A stretch of DNA of 64,000 bases, from contig NC_048539.1 of NCBI RefSeq assembly GCF_902806685.2, positions 8,940,501 through 9,004,500 on the forward strand, read 5' to 3'. This document shows, piece by piece, positions 44,991-56,180 of this stretch (positions are counted from its first letter, which is position 1; every line of letters begins with the position of its first letter). A program made the position numbers and the translations under genes. The notes under the pieces are model-generated. The model did not search any database, had not been told where the DNA came from, and was given only the letters and a program-made list of their open reading frames with translations. This stretch comes from Maniola hyperantus. Lineage: Eukaryota; Arthropoda; Insecta; Lepidoptera; Nymphalidae.

Positions 44991-45178
44991 TTCCTTATGC
45001 CCCGGAAAATTAAGCCGTCGCTTGGTCCCGATTATAATATTAATATCACTAACGTCTGATAATAACTGTAAAAATTAAATCTCGTTCTCTCAGTTGAGTT
45101 ATACCTATGCGAAAGGATCTGGGAATCCATCGCTTTTATTATTTAAAGCAAGATATTTCAAAAAAAAAAAATTTTTAG

Positions 45179-45237
45179 TAATCGGCACACTTTACCGCCT
45201 GTATAATGGCTATACCTACTGGCTTCCCATAGCACAG
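45179..45237 (+). CDS. Candidate internal coding exon, unknown gene
   Basis: 59 bases between acceptor TTTTTAG and the perfect donor CAG|GTAAGT. It starts with two bases completing a codon, then reads IGTLYRLYNGYTYWLPIAQ, ending at a codon border. The candidate exon at 47532 starts at a codon border, so the two could join. Family not recognised. Confidence 0.35.
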
Positions 45238-45341
45238 GTAAGTAATCCTAGTTTGGAGGTCACGAATTTAGCTAGGCACTGTTTTTTTGTTTATTCTTAA
45301 CATTTCATGTACCTATAATATTTGCACAGCCATGTCTTTTG

Positions 45342-45513
45342 TCTATATATAAAAATGAATCGCTGAATGTGTTGCTGATCGCAAATCTCGAGAACAGCTG
45401 AACCGATTTTGCTAATTCTTTTCTTACAATATTCCTTGAAGTACGCGGATGGTTCCGCACGGATGGAAAAAGAATCGACTGTTAGGTGGTACGAAGTTCG
45501 TCGGAGCAGCTAG
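45342..45513 (+). mobile_element. Helitron-like element, second family
   Basis: TCTATATATAAAAATGAATC, GCAAATCTCGAGAACAGCTG and the end TCGTCGGAGCAGCTAG. A partial copy is at 59089-59180. Confidence 0.75.
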
Positions 45514-45536
45514 TTTATTATAAAAACAGTGTATAG

Positions 45537-45667
45537 TCCGCGACAGGTTGAGATGGCAATTTGGGGCATGAGGCGGGAGGACCCGCGCTTGCCCGCACCG
45601 GGTTAGCGCGGGGGCTGTGCGGCTGTGCGGAGAGTTCTCTCCCCGATTGTCATTTCAACCTTTCGCG
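45537..45667. mobile_element. GC-rich palindromic MITE
   Basis: CGCGACAGGTTGAGATGGCA and TGTCATTTCAACCTTTCGCG form the ends; centre GCCCGCACCGGGTTAGCGCG as at 44681-44832. Confidence 0.7.
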
Positions 45668-46099
45668 TACTTGTGCTTGAATTTTATACTTTTTTAGTAA
45701 AAAAATGGTGGTAGGTAGGTACTTATAAGCCGCAAACCCCGCGGGAAATGCCTGACGTCCTAAATACAGGTAATTAATAGTAGAGTCAGACCCATCCATC
45801 CACGCAAATGACTAAATTATTACTTTGTAAGTTCTTTTGGTAGTGTAATTTATGCCTGTTGGTTTGGTAAACTTTTTTGCACTTTGTGAAATATTATTAC
45901 TTATATTAAAATGATAATGTTGCCGGATATTACTTGGGAATTGGGATGTACTGTTTAAGAGAATATTCAAGCCGCTGCCGCAAGAGTCAAGAAAAAACAG
46001 GCCATGATTTTCCAAATAGAAACTAAATGTGTCATTAGTGTATTCGTTAATTAAATAACAAGATGGCAGACAGCGTCTGTCTGTCTGTCGGTACCTAAT

Positions 46100-46370
46100 T
46101 AATAGCTGGCATTTGTAGGCTCAGTAATAAGCCGGCGCGTGGAGGTCGACGTTGCGTTGCGTACAACAACATTACCTGACATTACCTTAAATTACAACGC
46201 GACGACGCTAAAAGAAAAAGTGTACCGATTGAACGTTGTAAGAGCTAGACGTAAATCAAATTAAAGATGCCCGATAAAGTGGATAATAATTAGTGGAAGA
46301 TGTGAAAGCGTTGGGAGAAAAATTCGTGAGAGTTTGTGTTAGTGTGATTGCGAGTAGGTACCTATTTACT
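46100..46370 (+). promoter_or_regulatory. Candidate promoter / 5' UTR exon
   Basis: GGCTCAGTAATAAGCCGGCG is an insect-initiator-like TCAGT in a small GC-rich patch, followed by about 240 bases rich in GTG and ending GATTGCGAGTAG|GTACCT, a possible donor. The only ATG opens an eight-codon frame. It lies about 1.2 kb upstream of the candidate exon at 47532. Confidence 0.2.
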
Positions 46371-46859
46371 ACATCTGGCGAGGGATATCCGGTTGCGGTT
46401 TGCGCTCAAACCTCCGCTTCTAAAAATTTAGGTATAATGCGTCCAAACTAAGAATAGGAAGGACTTTCCGCCAGTAACTTCTTATCTGGAAATAAATTGT
46501 GATTAAATATAATTATTGTGGTATGTATGATTTTCAATAGATTTTGTACTAACAAACTACGACGTCATAATATGGCAGAATATTCGTCTTATTCTTAGTT
46601 TGTACGCATAATGTTCTGTTCACATCTGTATTTTGGTTTATTCTACTCCCTTTACAACCCCTCTGCCAACTGGACTGCGAAGGGTCAGTTGTAGAGATCT
46701 CTTATAGAGATAAGTGCTTTCCTATCTATACTTTTTCTCTTTATTGTTACAACTTTCTGGTACAAAATAAATAAATAAATGATTTAAGCGATAATTTAAA
46801 AATTATTATGTACTGATTGAGCGAGATCAACTTTCAACTGTTCGGGTTTTATTTTAATA

Positions 46860-47107
46860 CTAGCTTATGCTCGCGACTTCGTCCGCGTGGACTACACAAA
46901 TTTCAAACCCCTATTTCACCCCCTTAGGGGTTGAATTTTCAAAAATCCTTTCTTAGCGGATGCCTACGTCATAATAGCTATCTGCATGCCAAATTTCAGC
47001 CCGATCCGTCCAGTAGTTTAAGCTGTGCGTTGATAGATCAGTCAGTCAGTCAGTCAGTCATTCAGTTAGTCAGTCAGTCAGTCACCTTTTCCTTTTATAT
47101 ATTTAGA
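46860..47107 (-). mobile_element. Helitron-like element
   Basis: CTAGCTTATGCTCGCGACTT, CCCCCTTAGGGGTTGAATTT, an expanded (CAGT)n run at 47036-47084, and the 5' end in reverse ATATATTTAGA. Confidence 0.85.
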
Positions 47108-47261
47108 TATTTATTTTAGACTCATTCTTTTTAGCAAATTGTAGTGCATGAAGCCATAGATTCCCTAAAATTCCGTAAAAGTGAAATAATAAATTTGTTA
47201 CCGATAATGATTATACCTAGGTACGATCGCTCTTAGAACATCGATAGAAGATTGCTGTGAG

Positions 47262-47382
47262 CAATAAGGCCGCCTTTGCATACAATAATTTTTTTAGTTT
47301 AAGTTTCTGTAATAGTTATGTAATATTTTTTGTGTGCAATAAAGTATTTCTATCTATCTATCTATCTATCGATCTACTCGTA
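47262..47382 (+). mobile_element. CR1-like LINE 3' tail with (CTAT)n
   Basis: GCAATAAGGCCGCCTTTGCA, GTGTGCAATAAAGTATTTCT then five CTAT units. The same 3' end as the LINE at 12615-16251. Confidence 0.7.
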
Positions 47383-47531
47383 TAAAATAGCAAACAGGTA
47401 TGCAGTTAAAACAGTAGGTATTTAGTATTTACATACTATTAAAATAGTAGCTAGAGTTATAAATTAAAGTAAGTACATAACTATATTTTTACAAACAAGT
47501 AGCAATACAGTTACCTTCTACCTACTCGTAG

Positions 47532-47706
47532 CTCGGTTACTACAACGCTTACATTTGCTCTATGATTACACGTATTAATTGCCGCATTGGCCATTTAGTT
47601 GGAATGTGGTGTTATAAACTGCCTCAAGATATGAGTTATGATGCCAAAGAGCAAACCAGAGTTAATATTGCTCGCATGTCGCTCGAAATCAGGAAGTATC
47701 TCTCAG
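47532..47706 (+). CDS. Candidate coding exon, unknown gene
   Basis: 175 bases from acceptor CCTACTCGTAG to donor CTCAG|GTATAA, open throughout and ending one base into a codon. It reads LGYYNAYICS, MITRINCRIGHLVGMWCYKL, PQDMSYDAKEQTRVNIARMS and LEIRKYLSG. Two Cys, alternating charge and the lack of repeats make it look like real protein, but I do not recognise the family. It could follow 45179-45237. An ATG at 47562 might instead be a start. Confidence 0.38.
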
Positions 47707-47709
47707 GTA

Positions 47710-49240
47710 TAATATTATTTAGGTATCCAATATACAATTTGTGCATGTAATTAGCTTTATGGGTAATCAATTAATAGTAGCTTTAGTAATGTTTAAAGAT
47801 GATTATCTAACTTTCCGCGAAAATATTGAAACTTAATTTGACGTTTTGCATACAACCGCTGGACTTTTGCTATTTGTTGTGCTCATAATTGAAAGGCTTA
47901 AATATAATAAATAATTCTGTTAGAAAGGTCGTTCACATAATATTATTTCACATACAAAGATATCGCATTCACAACCTTTTAAGTGCCTACTATGTGAGAA
48001 AATGTAGCTAAAGATTTAGTTGATTTTGAAGATCAAGAAGTATGTAAATATCTTCTTACCTATCAAAACGTTAATTATAGCCATTTTCTCTTTTAAAACA
48101 ATTGAAAAAAAATCTGTGGCGACAATTTGCAAATGTAAACATTTTAAGATTATAAATATTACCTAATGAGTAATGAGTAACTGTACCTACGTCTATACAA
48201 TAAAGTAAATATTAAGTACTTGATTTATTTTAACAAACGTTTATTACGTGTCCTCGTTGTACTGTGACGATAAAATACAGACAGATTTTTTATTTTATTG
48301 TGTTCTGTCTTTCTAAATAAAATAAGTAGGTACATAATGTACATTTTACAAGTTAGGAAAAATTCTTACAAAGTATCAGAAATAAATTGGTTAACATGAT
48401 TCCTAAACAGATAGAGACAAGCGAATGTGTGTAGTCAACTCTTAAATGAATTTATGAACTTATTTCTCAGCAAAAAGCCGTCTTATCGAGCAGCCAAATG
48501 CGTCCACTGTTTTCATTATAGAAGTAATTATTGATTTAACTATCTTACACTGAAACCATGGTTGGTAATGTTGGTATTTAATATTAGATATTCGCGAAAA
48601 ATTTGTTAAATCGATTCGCTTATAAAAACTGGAAAACACGCCATGCCTAGAATTCTTCGCCGGTAAACCAGGTAAACGAGTTATCTTAAAATCGTTATAA
48701 AATGTATATCAAAATAGTTTTTGCGTATAATAGGAATCTAAATGAATAATTCTATATAATTAAAGTCACAGTAGTACCGAGAAATACTATGTAATGACAG
48801 GTACCGGTAGCGATTATGCAACGAGCCGGACCCAGGACAATGTTAATAATATTTACCGCACGAGCTCCGTGACCAGATCTAGTTCTTATTCCACTTGATG
48901 CTAGTCGTATCGTTGTCGCTTTAAATTTATATCAAAGCAACCTTTGTCATCGTGAAATTTATCGTTATATCTTTTAATAACTTTTAACGCAATTCTCGGG
49001 GATCAGTTAACTTAGATATTTGGGTAAGTTGGTAGGTACGTACCTTTATGATAATATCGTTATACGGCTGAAATATCATAATTCATAATAATCAATCCTA
49101 TCGGTAAACTGTGGATAGTAAAGATGGTATTTATCAAAAATTGTGTGGACTTTTATAAAAATTAACAATGTCACAAAGTTACTTATTCGCCGATTATGGA
49201 TTATAACCAGCTGTAGATTTTATTAGTAGGTATAGCTATT
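47710..49240. other. Intergenic or intron, nothing recognised
   Basis: 1.5 kb AT-rich, no further exon convincingly matches the phase-1 donor at 47707. Confidence 0.45.
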
Positions 49241-49242
49241 TC

Positions 49243-49568
49243 GTTGACAACCTCCCTAGCGCAGTGGTAAGCACTGTGGTCTTATTAATGGGAGGTCCTA
49301 GGTGATTCCTGGCAGGGGTTTGGAATTTTATATTTCTAAATTTCTGGTCTGGTCTGATAGGAGACTTCGGCCGTGGCTAGTTACCACCCTACCGGCAAAG
49401 CCGTGCTGCCAGGCGATTTAACACGATACGATGCCGTGTAGAAACCAAAGGGGCATGGGTTTAATAAAAACTGCCATACCCCTTCCAGATCAGCCCGTTT
49501 CATCTTAGACTGTATCATCACTTACCACCAGATGAGAATATAGTCAGGACTAACTTGTATGTGAATTA
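49243..49568 (+). repeat. tRNA-derived SINE
   Basis: CCTAGCGCAGTGGTAAGCAC (A-box-like) and GGTGATTCCTGGC (B-box-like) make a tRNA-type pol III head. The body has GGAGACTTCGGCCGTGGCTA and CCGGCAAAGCCGTGCTGCCA, and the 3' part TGTATCATCACTTACCACCA ends in an A-run. A reversed 3' part occurs at 62240-62405. Confidence 0.8.
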
Positions 49569-50016
49569 AAAAAAACCACTAAAGTACTCTACGACAATTA
49601 TCATTATTTTCACTCTATGTAACTATTATGCGATGCTATATCTTAATTAACCTGATAAATAAAAAACGGATCTAAATAAAAGAAAAATACTATCATCATA
49701 CATCATTCACGTCTTGACTCGTGTTGTGCCGTGTGCATCAACAAAAAATGTGCAACGACAACGATTTAAAATCAAAGGTGCAGAGTTTCACTTCTATTGA
49801 AATAGCTTGTCTAGACTACCTACTTATAAAAAAGGTTGGTACTTTCAGTTTGACAAACACTTATTTCTGCTTAAAATCTTTTTTAGAAGTAAGTAACTAA
49901 GTTTGCGTAGAGCATATGACGTGAGCACTCGAATATATGTAAGTGCGAAGGAGATGACTTTTGATTTCGTGACGAGTGAATCGATTTATAACTTGGGTCG
50001 GTGGAGTGGAGCTTAA

Positions 50017-50443
50017 AATGCTTAAGGCGAGTCACCGAGGCGGGCAGCGCGGCTTTGAAGTAAACCGCTTGGCAACGTTCAAATTCTGTGTTTCAAACGT
50101 TAAATTTGAATTTAATAAATTATAGAAGTCCTGTTGAAAACCAAAATTTAGCAGGTTCTCTGTAGTACTTAAAGACAAATATTTCCATTTAAAAATTATT
50201 TGCCAAATCAGAAATTTTAGTATTAAGTAATTCGTTTTAGACTTTTATTTCGGCTTATTTCAAGATTTTATTTGATCGAGTGAAGTACTTCCTATTGTGT
50301 ATTAAAGTAGCACATTCTTTAGACAATGTCTTTAGGTATATTGTATATTTTTAACAAGGCCATTATTTAATAGTAAATACCTAAAACATTTGATCTAGCA
50401 AACCAGTTTTTTCCGCTTAGCCTCGGTGACTCGCCTTAAATGC
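50017..50443. mobile_element. MITE with 19-bp terminal inverted repeats
   Basis: TAAGGCGAGTCACCGAGGC at 50023-50041 is exactly inverted at 50420-50438. AATGC borders both ends (50017-50021 and 50439-50443). The interior is AT-rich and noncoding. Confidence 0.75.
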
Positions 50444-50628
50444 CGCCGGCCCTTGTAAGTTATGCGGTGTCTGATTAAATATTTTAAATATCTATAAAAT
50501 GGTAAGTACACTTTAGTAACATATACTAACCAAAGACAACGGACTTTATCTTTCTTTTTAAATTATTATTCTGAGACATCTATGCCCCTAACACTGTAGG
50601 TTTTCGTTTGCTGTAGGCTTTATAAAAG

Positions 50629-50842
50629 ACTGGATGATGCCCGCGACCTCCATCCGCGTAGATTTGGGTTATTTTAATCCTGTGGGAACTCTTTAATTTT
50701 CCGGGATATAAAGTAGCCTACGTCCTTCCCCGGGATATAAGCTAACTCTGCACAAAATTTCATCAAAATCTGTTGAATGGGTGGGCCGTGAAAAGCTAGC
50801 AGACAGACAGACACACTTTCGCATTTACAATATTAGTATGGA
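50629..50842 (-). mobile_element. Helitron-like short element
   Basis: GGATGATGCCCGCGACCTCC, CCGGGATATAAAGTAGCCTA, GGTGGGCCGTGAAAAGCTAG, and GCATTTACAATATTAGTATG. Confidence 0.7.
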
Positions 50843-50914
50843 TATTATGGATTTAATAATAGTTATATTAAAATTAACTCATATACTTATAAAAAGAAAA
50901 AGATTGGAGAGATC

Positions 50915-51045
50915 GTCATTAGCGATAAGTAAGACATTCTTTGCATGATGTGAATCTCTGCTCCCGTCTTTCATTTTTATTATTTTTTCTGTGTGCCATT
51001 TTATTTGTGTGCAATAAAGATTTTAAAATAAAGTAAATAAAAAAT
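50915..51045 (+). mobile_element. CR1-like LINE 3' tail fragment
   Basis: TTAGCGATAAGTAAGACATT and TTATTTGTGTGCAATAAAGA with an A/T-rich tail. Confidence 0.5.
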
Positions 51046-51049
51046 AAGT

Positions 51050-52400
51050 AGATACATAAACAACCTACAACAAAAAAATATATAAGTCAGCGATGGGTAT
51101 TGTGCCCAAGACACTAGCACTATGGCCTCGTTGGGCTAGGTACGTAATAATCGCCAGTTCTAGGGTCACCTAACGCGTGGATCAATTTCTAAGATACGAC
51201 ATTTAAGTATATTACATAATATATTTGATATTATTAGTTTACATGTCTGATTATGTCTAGTCATTAAGTTCGAACATATTTTTAACACACATCTAACAGT
51301 ATGATTTCCTGTCCAAGCGCACAAACTTAGTAAAATAGCAATATCAGACTCAATTCATACATGATAAATTCGTACACTTTCAGTTCTCAAAGCGGTCTAA
51401 ATCAAAATCATTTTTTATTGATTCATTTGAATCTCCTGCATTTGTATTATGTACATAAATAAAGAATTCTCATTGAGTGCAGCCAATTAGCATTACCTCT
51501 ACCTACGTGCATGAATCATCCCATAATGAGACATCACATCGCAAGCAGCAGTGTATGTCGTAGCTAACTGCGTTGAGACGTCATTTAATTCAGAAATCGC
51601 AAGTGTGCTCTTTGATGCAAGCGTTCTTTCAGGTCAAAGTAGGTAAGTAGGTAGGTACCCACTAAAATTGAGATATTTTGATTTGAGATAATGTCATATA
51701 TAAACGTCTGCGGTGCGTATATTATAAATTATAATTTATAGCCTACATCACTCGGGAATAATGTAGCGATCAGTGTAAGAATTTTCAGAATCGGATTGTT
51801 AGTTCCGAGAAACCCTCTACATAGAAACTAACTTTTACCTGCTACAGACGATATCTTTAGATTATATTATAAAGTATATTTATGTGGTCAGCAACCACCT
51901 GGGTTTTTATCTCCAATTTAGTTTCTCATTCATTACTTGCTTGAATTTTCCAGGACAAAAACTATACGTGTCTGTAAAATTCCACCTAAATCAAAGTTTC
52001 TAAACGAGCTAAGCTATGAAGCGAAACTTTATTGATGAATGGGAAAGTGAAATTAATAAATAAAAAGTAAGTTGAGTGCATCGTTTTACCACATGGTGGA
52101 CATGACAACTCGATCTAACTGCTGCATTTATCGCCTTTGAGATTTGCCGCAATATGTAATATGTATACATCATAAATAAAGAAGTGTTATTTATTACCTA
52201 CTATTTACCTTTAATAATATGTTACGTCCTTTGAAACTGCTTAGTGTGGATTTCGCACATATCGTTAACAGTCGTAATATACCTATTTGGCTATTTACAT
52301 ACAAGTTATAGGCTGTGAAAAAGGCATCCTCGTTTTACTTTATTAAAGAATAGAAAAACCAAAAGTAGTTGGTAGGAAAACTCAGTTTCAAGGGAAATAG
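51050..52400. other. Intergenic with one old repeat piece
   Basis: About 51715-51830 holds ATAGCCTACATCACTCGGGA and TTTTCAGAATCGGATTGTTA, a fragment of another common short element. Nothing else recognised. Confidence 0.45.
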
Positions 52401-52404
52401 TAAT

Positions 52405-52530
52405 AAAAAGATTTTTTATTCAAATATACTTTTACAAGTGCTTTTGAATCGTCTAACGTGTCTTCCATTAGTTAGGAATGCCCTTCCTAGAAAGAATCAG
52501 CAAGAAACTAGGCAATTGCTCTTTACAAAT
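52405..52530 (-). mobile_element. LINE 3' tail fragment
   Basis: Minus strand: TTTCTTGCTGATTCTTTCTA, GGCATTCCTAACTAATGG, GATTCAAAAGCACTTGTAAA and ATTTGAATAAAAAATC. Confidence 0.6.
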
Positions 52531-52548
52531 ATACAACTTATAATGATA

Positions 52549-52767
52549 TTAGCTTACGTTCGCAACTTCGTCCCGTGGACTACATAATTTCAAACACCTA
52601 TTTTATCCCCTTAGGGATTGAATTTTCAAAAATACTTTCTTAGCGGATGTATACGTCATACTATCTACATGCCAAATTTCAACCCGATCCGTCCAGTAGT
52701 TTGAGCTATACGTTAATAGATCAATCAGTCAGTCAGTCAGCTTTTCCTTTCATATATATGCAGATTA
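52549..52767 (-). mobile_element. Helitron-like element, decayed ends
   Basis: TTAGCTTACGTTCGCAACTT (CTAG lost), CCCCTTAGGGATTGAATTTT, AGTCAGTCAGTCAGCTTTTC. Confidence 0.65.
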
Positions 52768-53213
52768 GCATACATTTGTTTGTACTTAAATAACTTTAAA
52801 TTAATATTTATCAGGCAGGTGGTTTTAGATAAATCATTTTTAGTTTACGAGCACTACGCAGTAGGGTCATGAGTCACTTTCTAATATTCAATTGCACTTT
52901 TTATATCCAAATTAGAACAGCTCCTATCATTTGAATCGGTGAGAAGTCATTTGTAGATGCTGATGTTATCTTTATTCGGACCATCGAGTAGATTCGCATC
53001 ATTTTCTTTCATTCAATTTGAAATTGTATGTTACGTAAGCCATAGTTGGACTTAGAAAAAAGTTTACTCTTCTCAAGCTTATATTATTATTCTAAGATGT
53101 AACATAATGATGAATTATTACAATGCAAAATACTATCACGTCATATTTTTACATTCAAATGGAAGTCCACTACTGAACATTAACTTCTTAATCTATAGGT
53201 AATTACCTATGAA

Positions 53214-53775
53214 AAAACCGGCCAAGTGCGAGTCAGACTCGCGCACCGAGAGTTCCGTACTACAGTTGTATTTTTACGACATTTAGCACGATAAATCAAA
53301 AACTACTACGCATATAAATAAATAAAAATCTGTTTTAGAATGTACAGGTAAAGGCCTTTCATATAATACCCCACCTAGTATAGTTATCATACTTTGAAAA
53401 TTGAAAATACTAATTATTTGTTCATGAACACATTACATTTTAATTTTTGATGATGAAAAATCAAGATGTAACCACACTTTTTTTTTATAAAGAATAATTA
53501 GCCATGTTAAATGACTAATATTCCCCTTTCCTCTCCAACTAAGCGTCAAACTTGTGCTAGGTGTAGGCACGACAATAGTGCAACGGGCGGGGTTTGAACC
53601 ATCGACCTTTCGGTTTTCAGTCCACTCCTTTACCGGTTGAGCTATTGAGGCCTTAGCAGCTAAATTCACGGTTTATTGTAAGGTTAAGCTCTTATTTGTA
53701 GGGTTTTAATATATCGCAGACCTCCATTAAGAAAGTATTTTTAGAAATACCATCACAGTGAAACCAGGGCAGGTT
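53214..53775 (+). repeat. GGCCAAGTGCGAGT-family repeat with nested SINE
   Basis: ACCGGCCAAGTGCGAGTCAG to GATGTAACCACAC at about 53476, then again from AAATTCACGGTTT at about 53661. The two sides join into one normal copy once the SINE between them is set aside. Confidence 0.8.
53478..53656 (-). repeat. tRNA-derived SINE
   Basis: The minus strand starts AAGGCCTCAATAGCTCAACC, with an A box TAGCTCAACCGG and B box GGTTCAAACCC at tRNA spacing, then CCGTTGCACTATTGTCGTGC and an A-rich tail (T-run at 53480-53488 on the plus strand). The tRNA-like head is followed by a non-tRNA body, so it is a SINE, not a tRNA gene. Confidence 0.85.
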
Positions 53776-53989
53776 AGCTAGTAATCCATATTATTAATCT
53801 ATCATGATCAACCCATCACCGGCTCACTACAGAGCACAGGTGACCTCGCAGAGTGAGAAGGGTTTTGGCCATAGTCTACCACGCTGGACATGTGCGGATT
53901 GGTAGACTTCACACACCTTTGAGAACATTATTCAAAACTCTCGGGCATGCAGGTTTCCTCACGATGTTTTCCTTCACCGTTATATTCTA

Positions 53990-54200
53990 ATCTATACTAG
54001 TATTATAGTATAAATGCAAAAGAGGTTGTCTGTCGGTCTGCTAGATTTTCACGACCCATCTGTTTGTTGTGACGTGGTACAGAGATAGAGATTGTATCCC
54101 AAGGACGGATATAGGCTACTTTTGGTCCCAGAAAATCAAAGAGTTCCCACGGATTTTTTAAAAAACTAAACCCATACGGGATGAAGTTGCGGGAATGTTC
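53990..54200 (+). mobile_element. Helitron-like short element, degraded
   Basis: CTAATCTATACTAGTATTAT, GTCTGTCGGTCTGCTAGATT, CCCACGGATTTTTTAAAAAA and GGGATGAAGTTGCGGGAATG. Confidence 0.6.
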
Positions 54201-54237
54201 AGAAATATTATTGGCTGTTATTTGCATTATTTACTAC

Positions 54238-54432
54238 TTGATTCTGCCCGTGACTTCATCCGCGTGGATATAGGCTTATGAAAATCCCGTGGGAACTCTT
54301 TGATTTTACGGGATAAAAAGTGTCCTTCCCCGGGATGCAAGCTGTACCACATTTCGTCAAAACGGTTGCATGGATGGGCCGTGAAAGGCTAGCAGACAGA
54401 CAGACATACTTTCGGATTTATATTATAAGTAT
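54238..54432 (-). mobile_element. Helitron-like short element
   Basis: TTCTGCCCGTGACTTCATCC, ATCCCGTGGGAACTCTTTG, GATGGGCCGTGAAAGGCTAG, TTCGGATTTATATTATAAGT. Confidence 0.65.
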
Positions 54433-54690
54433 GTCACCGTTCTATACTTTAATTAAAATTAAAAAAAAACAATCAGTGTTGGTATGGTAAGAGCACAAAA
54501 GAACAACGACCCTTACTTTACCTTACACGAACAATTGAAACAAATAGTTGATCACCTTATTGTAGGTCATGTGAATGGTAAGTAGGAAACTATGGAGTAT
54601 CATTGATTGAAATTAAATTAATGAATTGTGAAATTAAGTAAATGAATTGATTTAAAATTCAAATAAGACTACCATCGTCAATTAATTCGG

Positions 54691-54746
54691 AAAGCTTGCC
54701 GGCTTTTCTCAGTAGAATCTCTATCTGAGAAAAGCCGACAAGAATG
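54691..54746. repeat. Hairpin
   Basis: CTTGCCGGCTTTTCTCAG and CTGAGAAAAGCCGACAAG pair over 18 bases with one mismatch around a 12-base loop. Confidence 0.7.
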
Positions 54747-54828
54747 CAGTTGTGATTTTTTTTCAAAAAAAAGTACTCTATATAACATACAAATATGTTC
54801 AATTATTTATTAAGATATACTTACAACT

Positions 54829-54954
54829 CGCAGTCTTCAGTCGCACTGACGAGTCGCAGGGAGCCGCTGGATTCAGGCGGCGCAAGACCGTGGCGTGTGG
54901 AAGTCCCTACAAGAGACCTATCTATCGGTTGATGATGATGATGATGACTTACAA
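54829..54954 (+). mobile_element. RTE-like LINE tail with TGA microsatellite and target-site duplication
   Basis: GACGAGTCGCAGGGAGCCGC and GGCGCAAGACCGTGGCGTGT are the element's 3' coding end, followed by TTGATGATGATGATGATG. ACTTACAA occurs on both sides (54829-54836 and 54947-54954). Confidence 0.7.
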
Positions 54955-54959
54955 ATACA

Positions 54960-55495
54960 TAATCAATACCTTGTATATTGGGCTGCTGAATGCAAAGCCG
55001 ACCGTTTCCACGCAACCTTGTCATTCGTCAATTGTGGCTTTAATCATACCAATTTACAGCCTACTATAAAATTACCAATAAAAACTTATTTTCTCAAATT
55101 TAATTGAGGTGGATACATTTCAGTTGGAAATCATTTTTATGGACCATTGCGCTGTATTGCTCTCGTAAGTCGGTAAATCATAAAATTTATTCAGACATTA
55201 AACGCTAGAAAGGACTCGCGAGGTGAAAGGCAGCGACGCTTTTTGATTTTGGTTAATTTTGCGTGTTAAGTAATTGACGTGTAGTGCTCTGAAAATATCA
55301 GTCGAGCTGTCACTACCCTCAGTAGGTACTTGTAAATGAAAGCCATTGTGATTTGTGTCTGATTGTGTCGAAATTGTTAAATGAAACTTTTGTACTTTAA
55401 TGTTTTGTAATTTTAAAGTATTACGATTTCCGAACGGTTTGCGATGATAATCTTTAGAATTTAACATTCATGTAAAATAATGATTTCCATTTAGC
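54960..55495. other. Intergenic, nothing recognised
   Basis: Open frames on both strands exist but lack any motif. Confidence 0.4.
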
Positions 55496-56180
55496 CAGTC
55501 GGCGGCAGCGGTGGAATGTCGTGCATGGTGTTATTTACATAGCAAATGCGCGTGCGGATCTCGTGACTCGCAACGATGATTATAGAGCTGCTTTTATCGT
55601 GCCGATAATGCGATGCCGGAGCTGCGTAATGTTCAGACAATGCCTCATTTTCAGTGAAAACATAGGTAGACATTAGCGAGGAAAAGAAATAACCTAACGC
55701 TCTAACATTAGAGGTGTTTGCATTTTACGATAGTGCGTCCAGAGAAATTATCGACGTGTGCACAGTGCACCATTGAGCTTGCGCATAAGATCGGTAATTA
55801 CCTAGAGCGGCAAAGCATTATAGTAACATGTCCATAATCGAAAGCACGCAGTCGTGAGGCTGCGCGTGTAGTAGTCTGAGGCTATTGCGGTCGGTTTCTC
55901 TTCACACTTGTATCTCAACATCGCGTCGCGGAGGCGTTTCGTGCACCTTTTTTGGAATAACTCGAGCAAATTTCGACGGAAACTTTTATTTCGCTCCGCG
56001 CGAGTTGCACTCTTAAATCGGATTTTTATTTTAATGAGCCAGTTTCACGGCTCCGTCTCGCTCGCACCCGCTGCTGCACTGAATAAATAAATGAGTCGTT
56101 CTACTTTCTATGAGATCGTTTCTTTGGGCGGCTCGATGAGGCTCGCAGCCTGTGACGCAGGCTTTGTTCGGCTGTCGCTC
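55496..56180. promoter_or_regulatory. GC-rich islands, possible promoter region
   Basis: Two CpG-containing patches (55496-55640 and 55840-56180, for example CATCGCGTCGCGGAGGCGTT) stand out from AT-rich surroundings. No splice signal or protein motif settles strand or function. Could be a distant first exon of msn (minus) or another gene; this is inference only. Confidence 0.2.

Noticed and set aside
46931..47119. Open frame with SQSVSQSV repeats (also 31657-31839 and 32454-32708)
   Set aside because: These are translations of the CAGT repeat inside Helitron-like elements.
53588..53656. tRNA gene
   Set aside because: A and B boxes are present, but the 3' half runs into a SINE body and A-rich tail and no acceptor-stem pairing is visible.
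55198..55467. 89-codon minus-strand frame
   Set aside because: No motif, no splice context, and no start context beyond chance.
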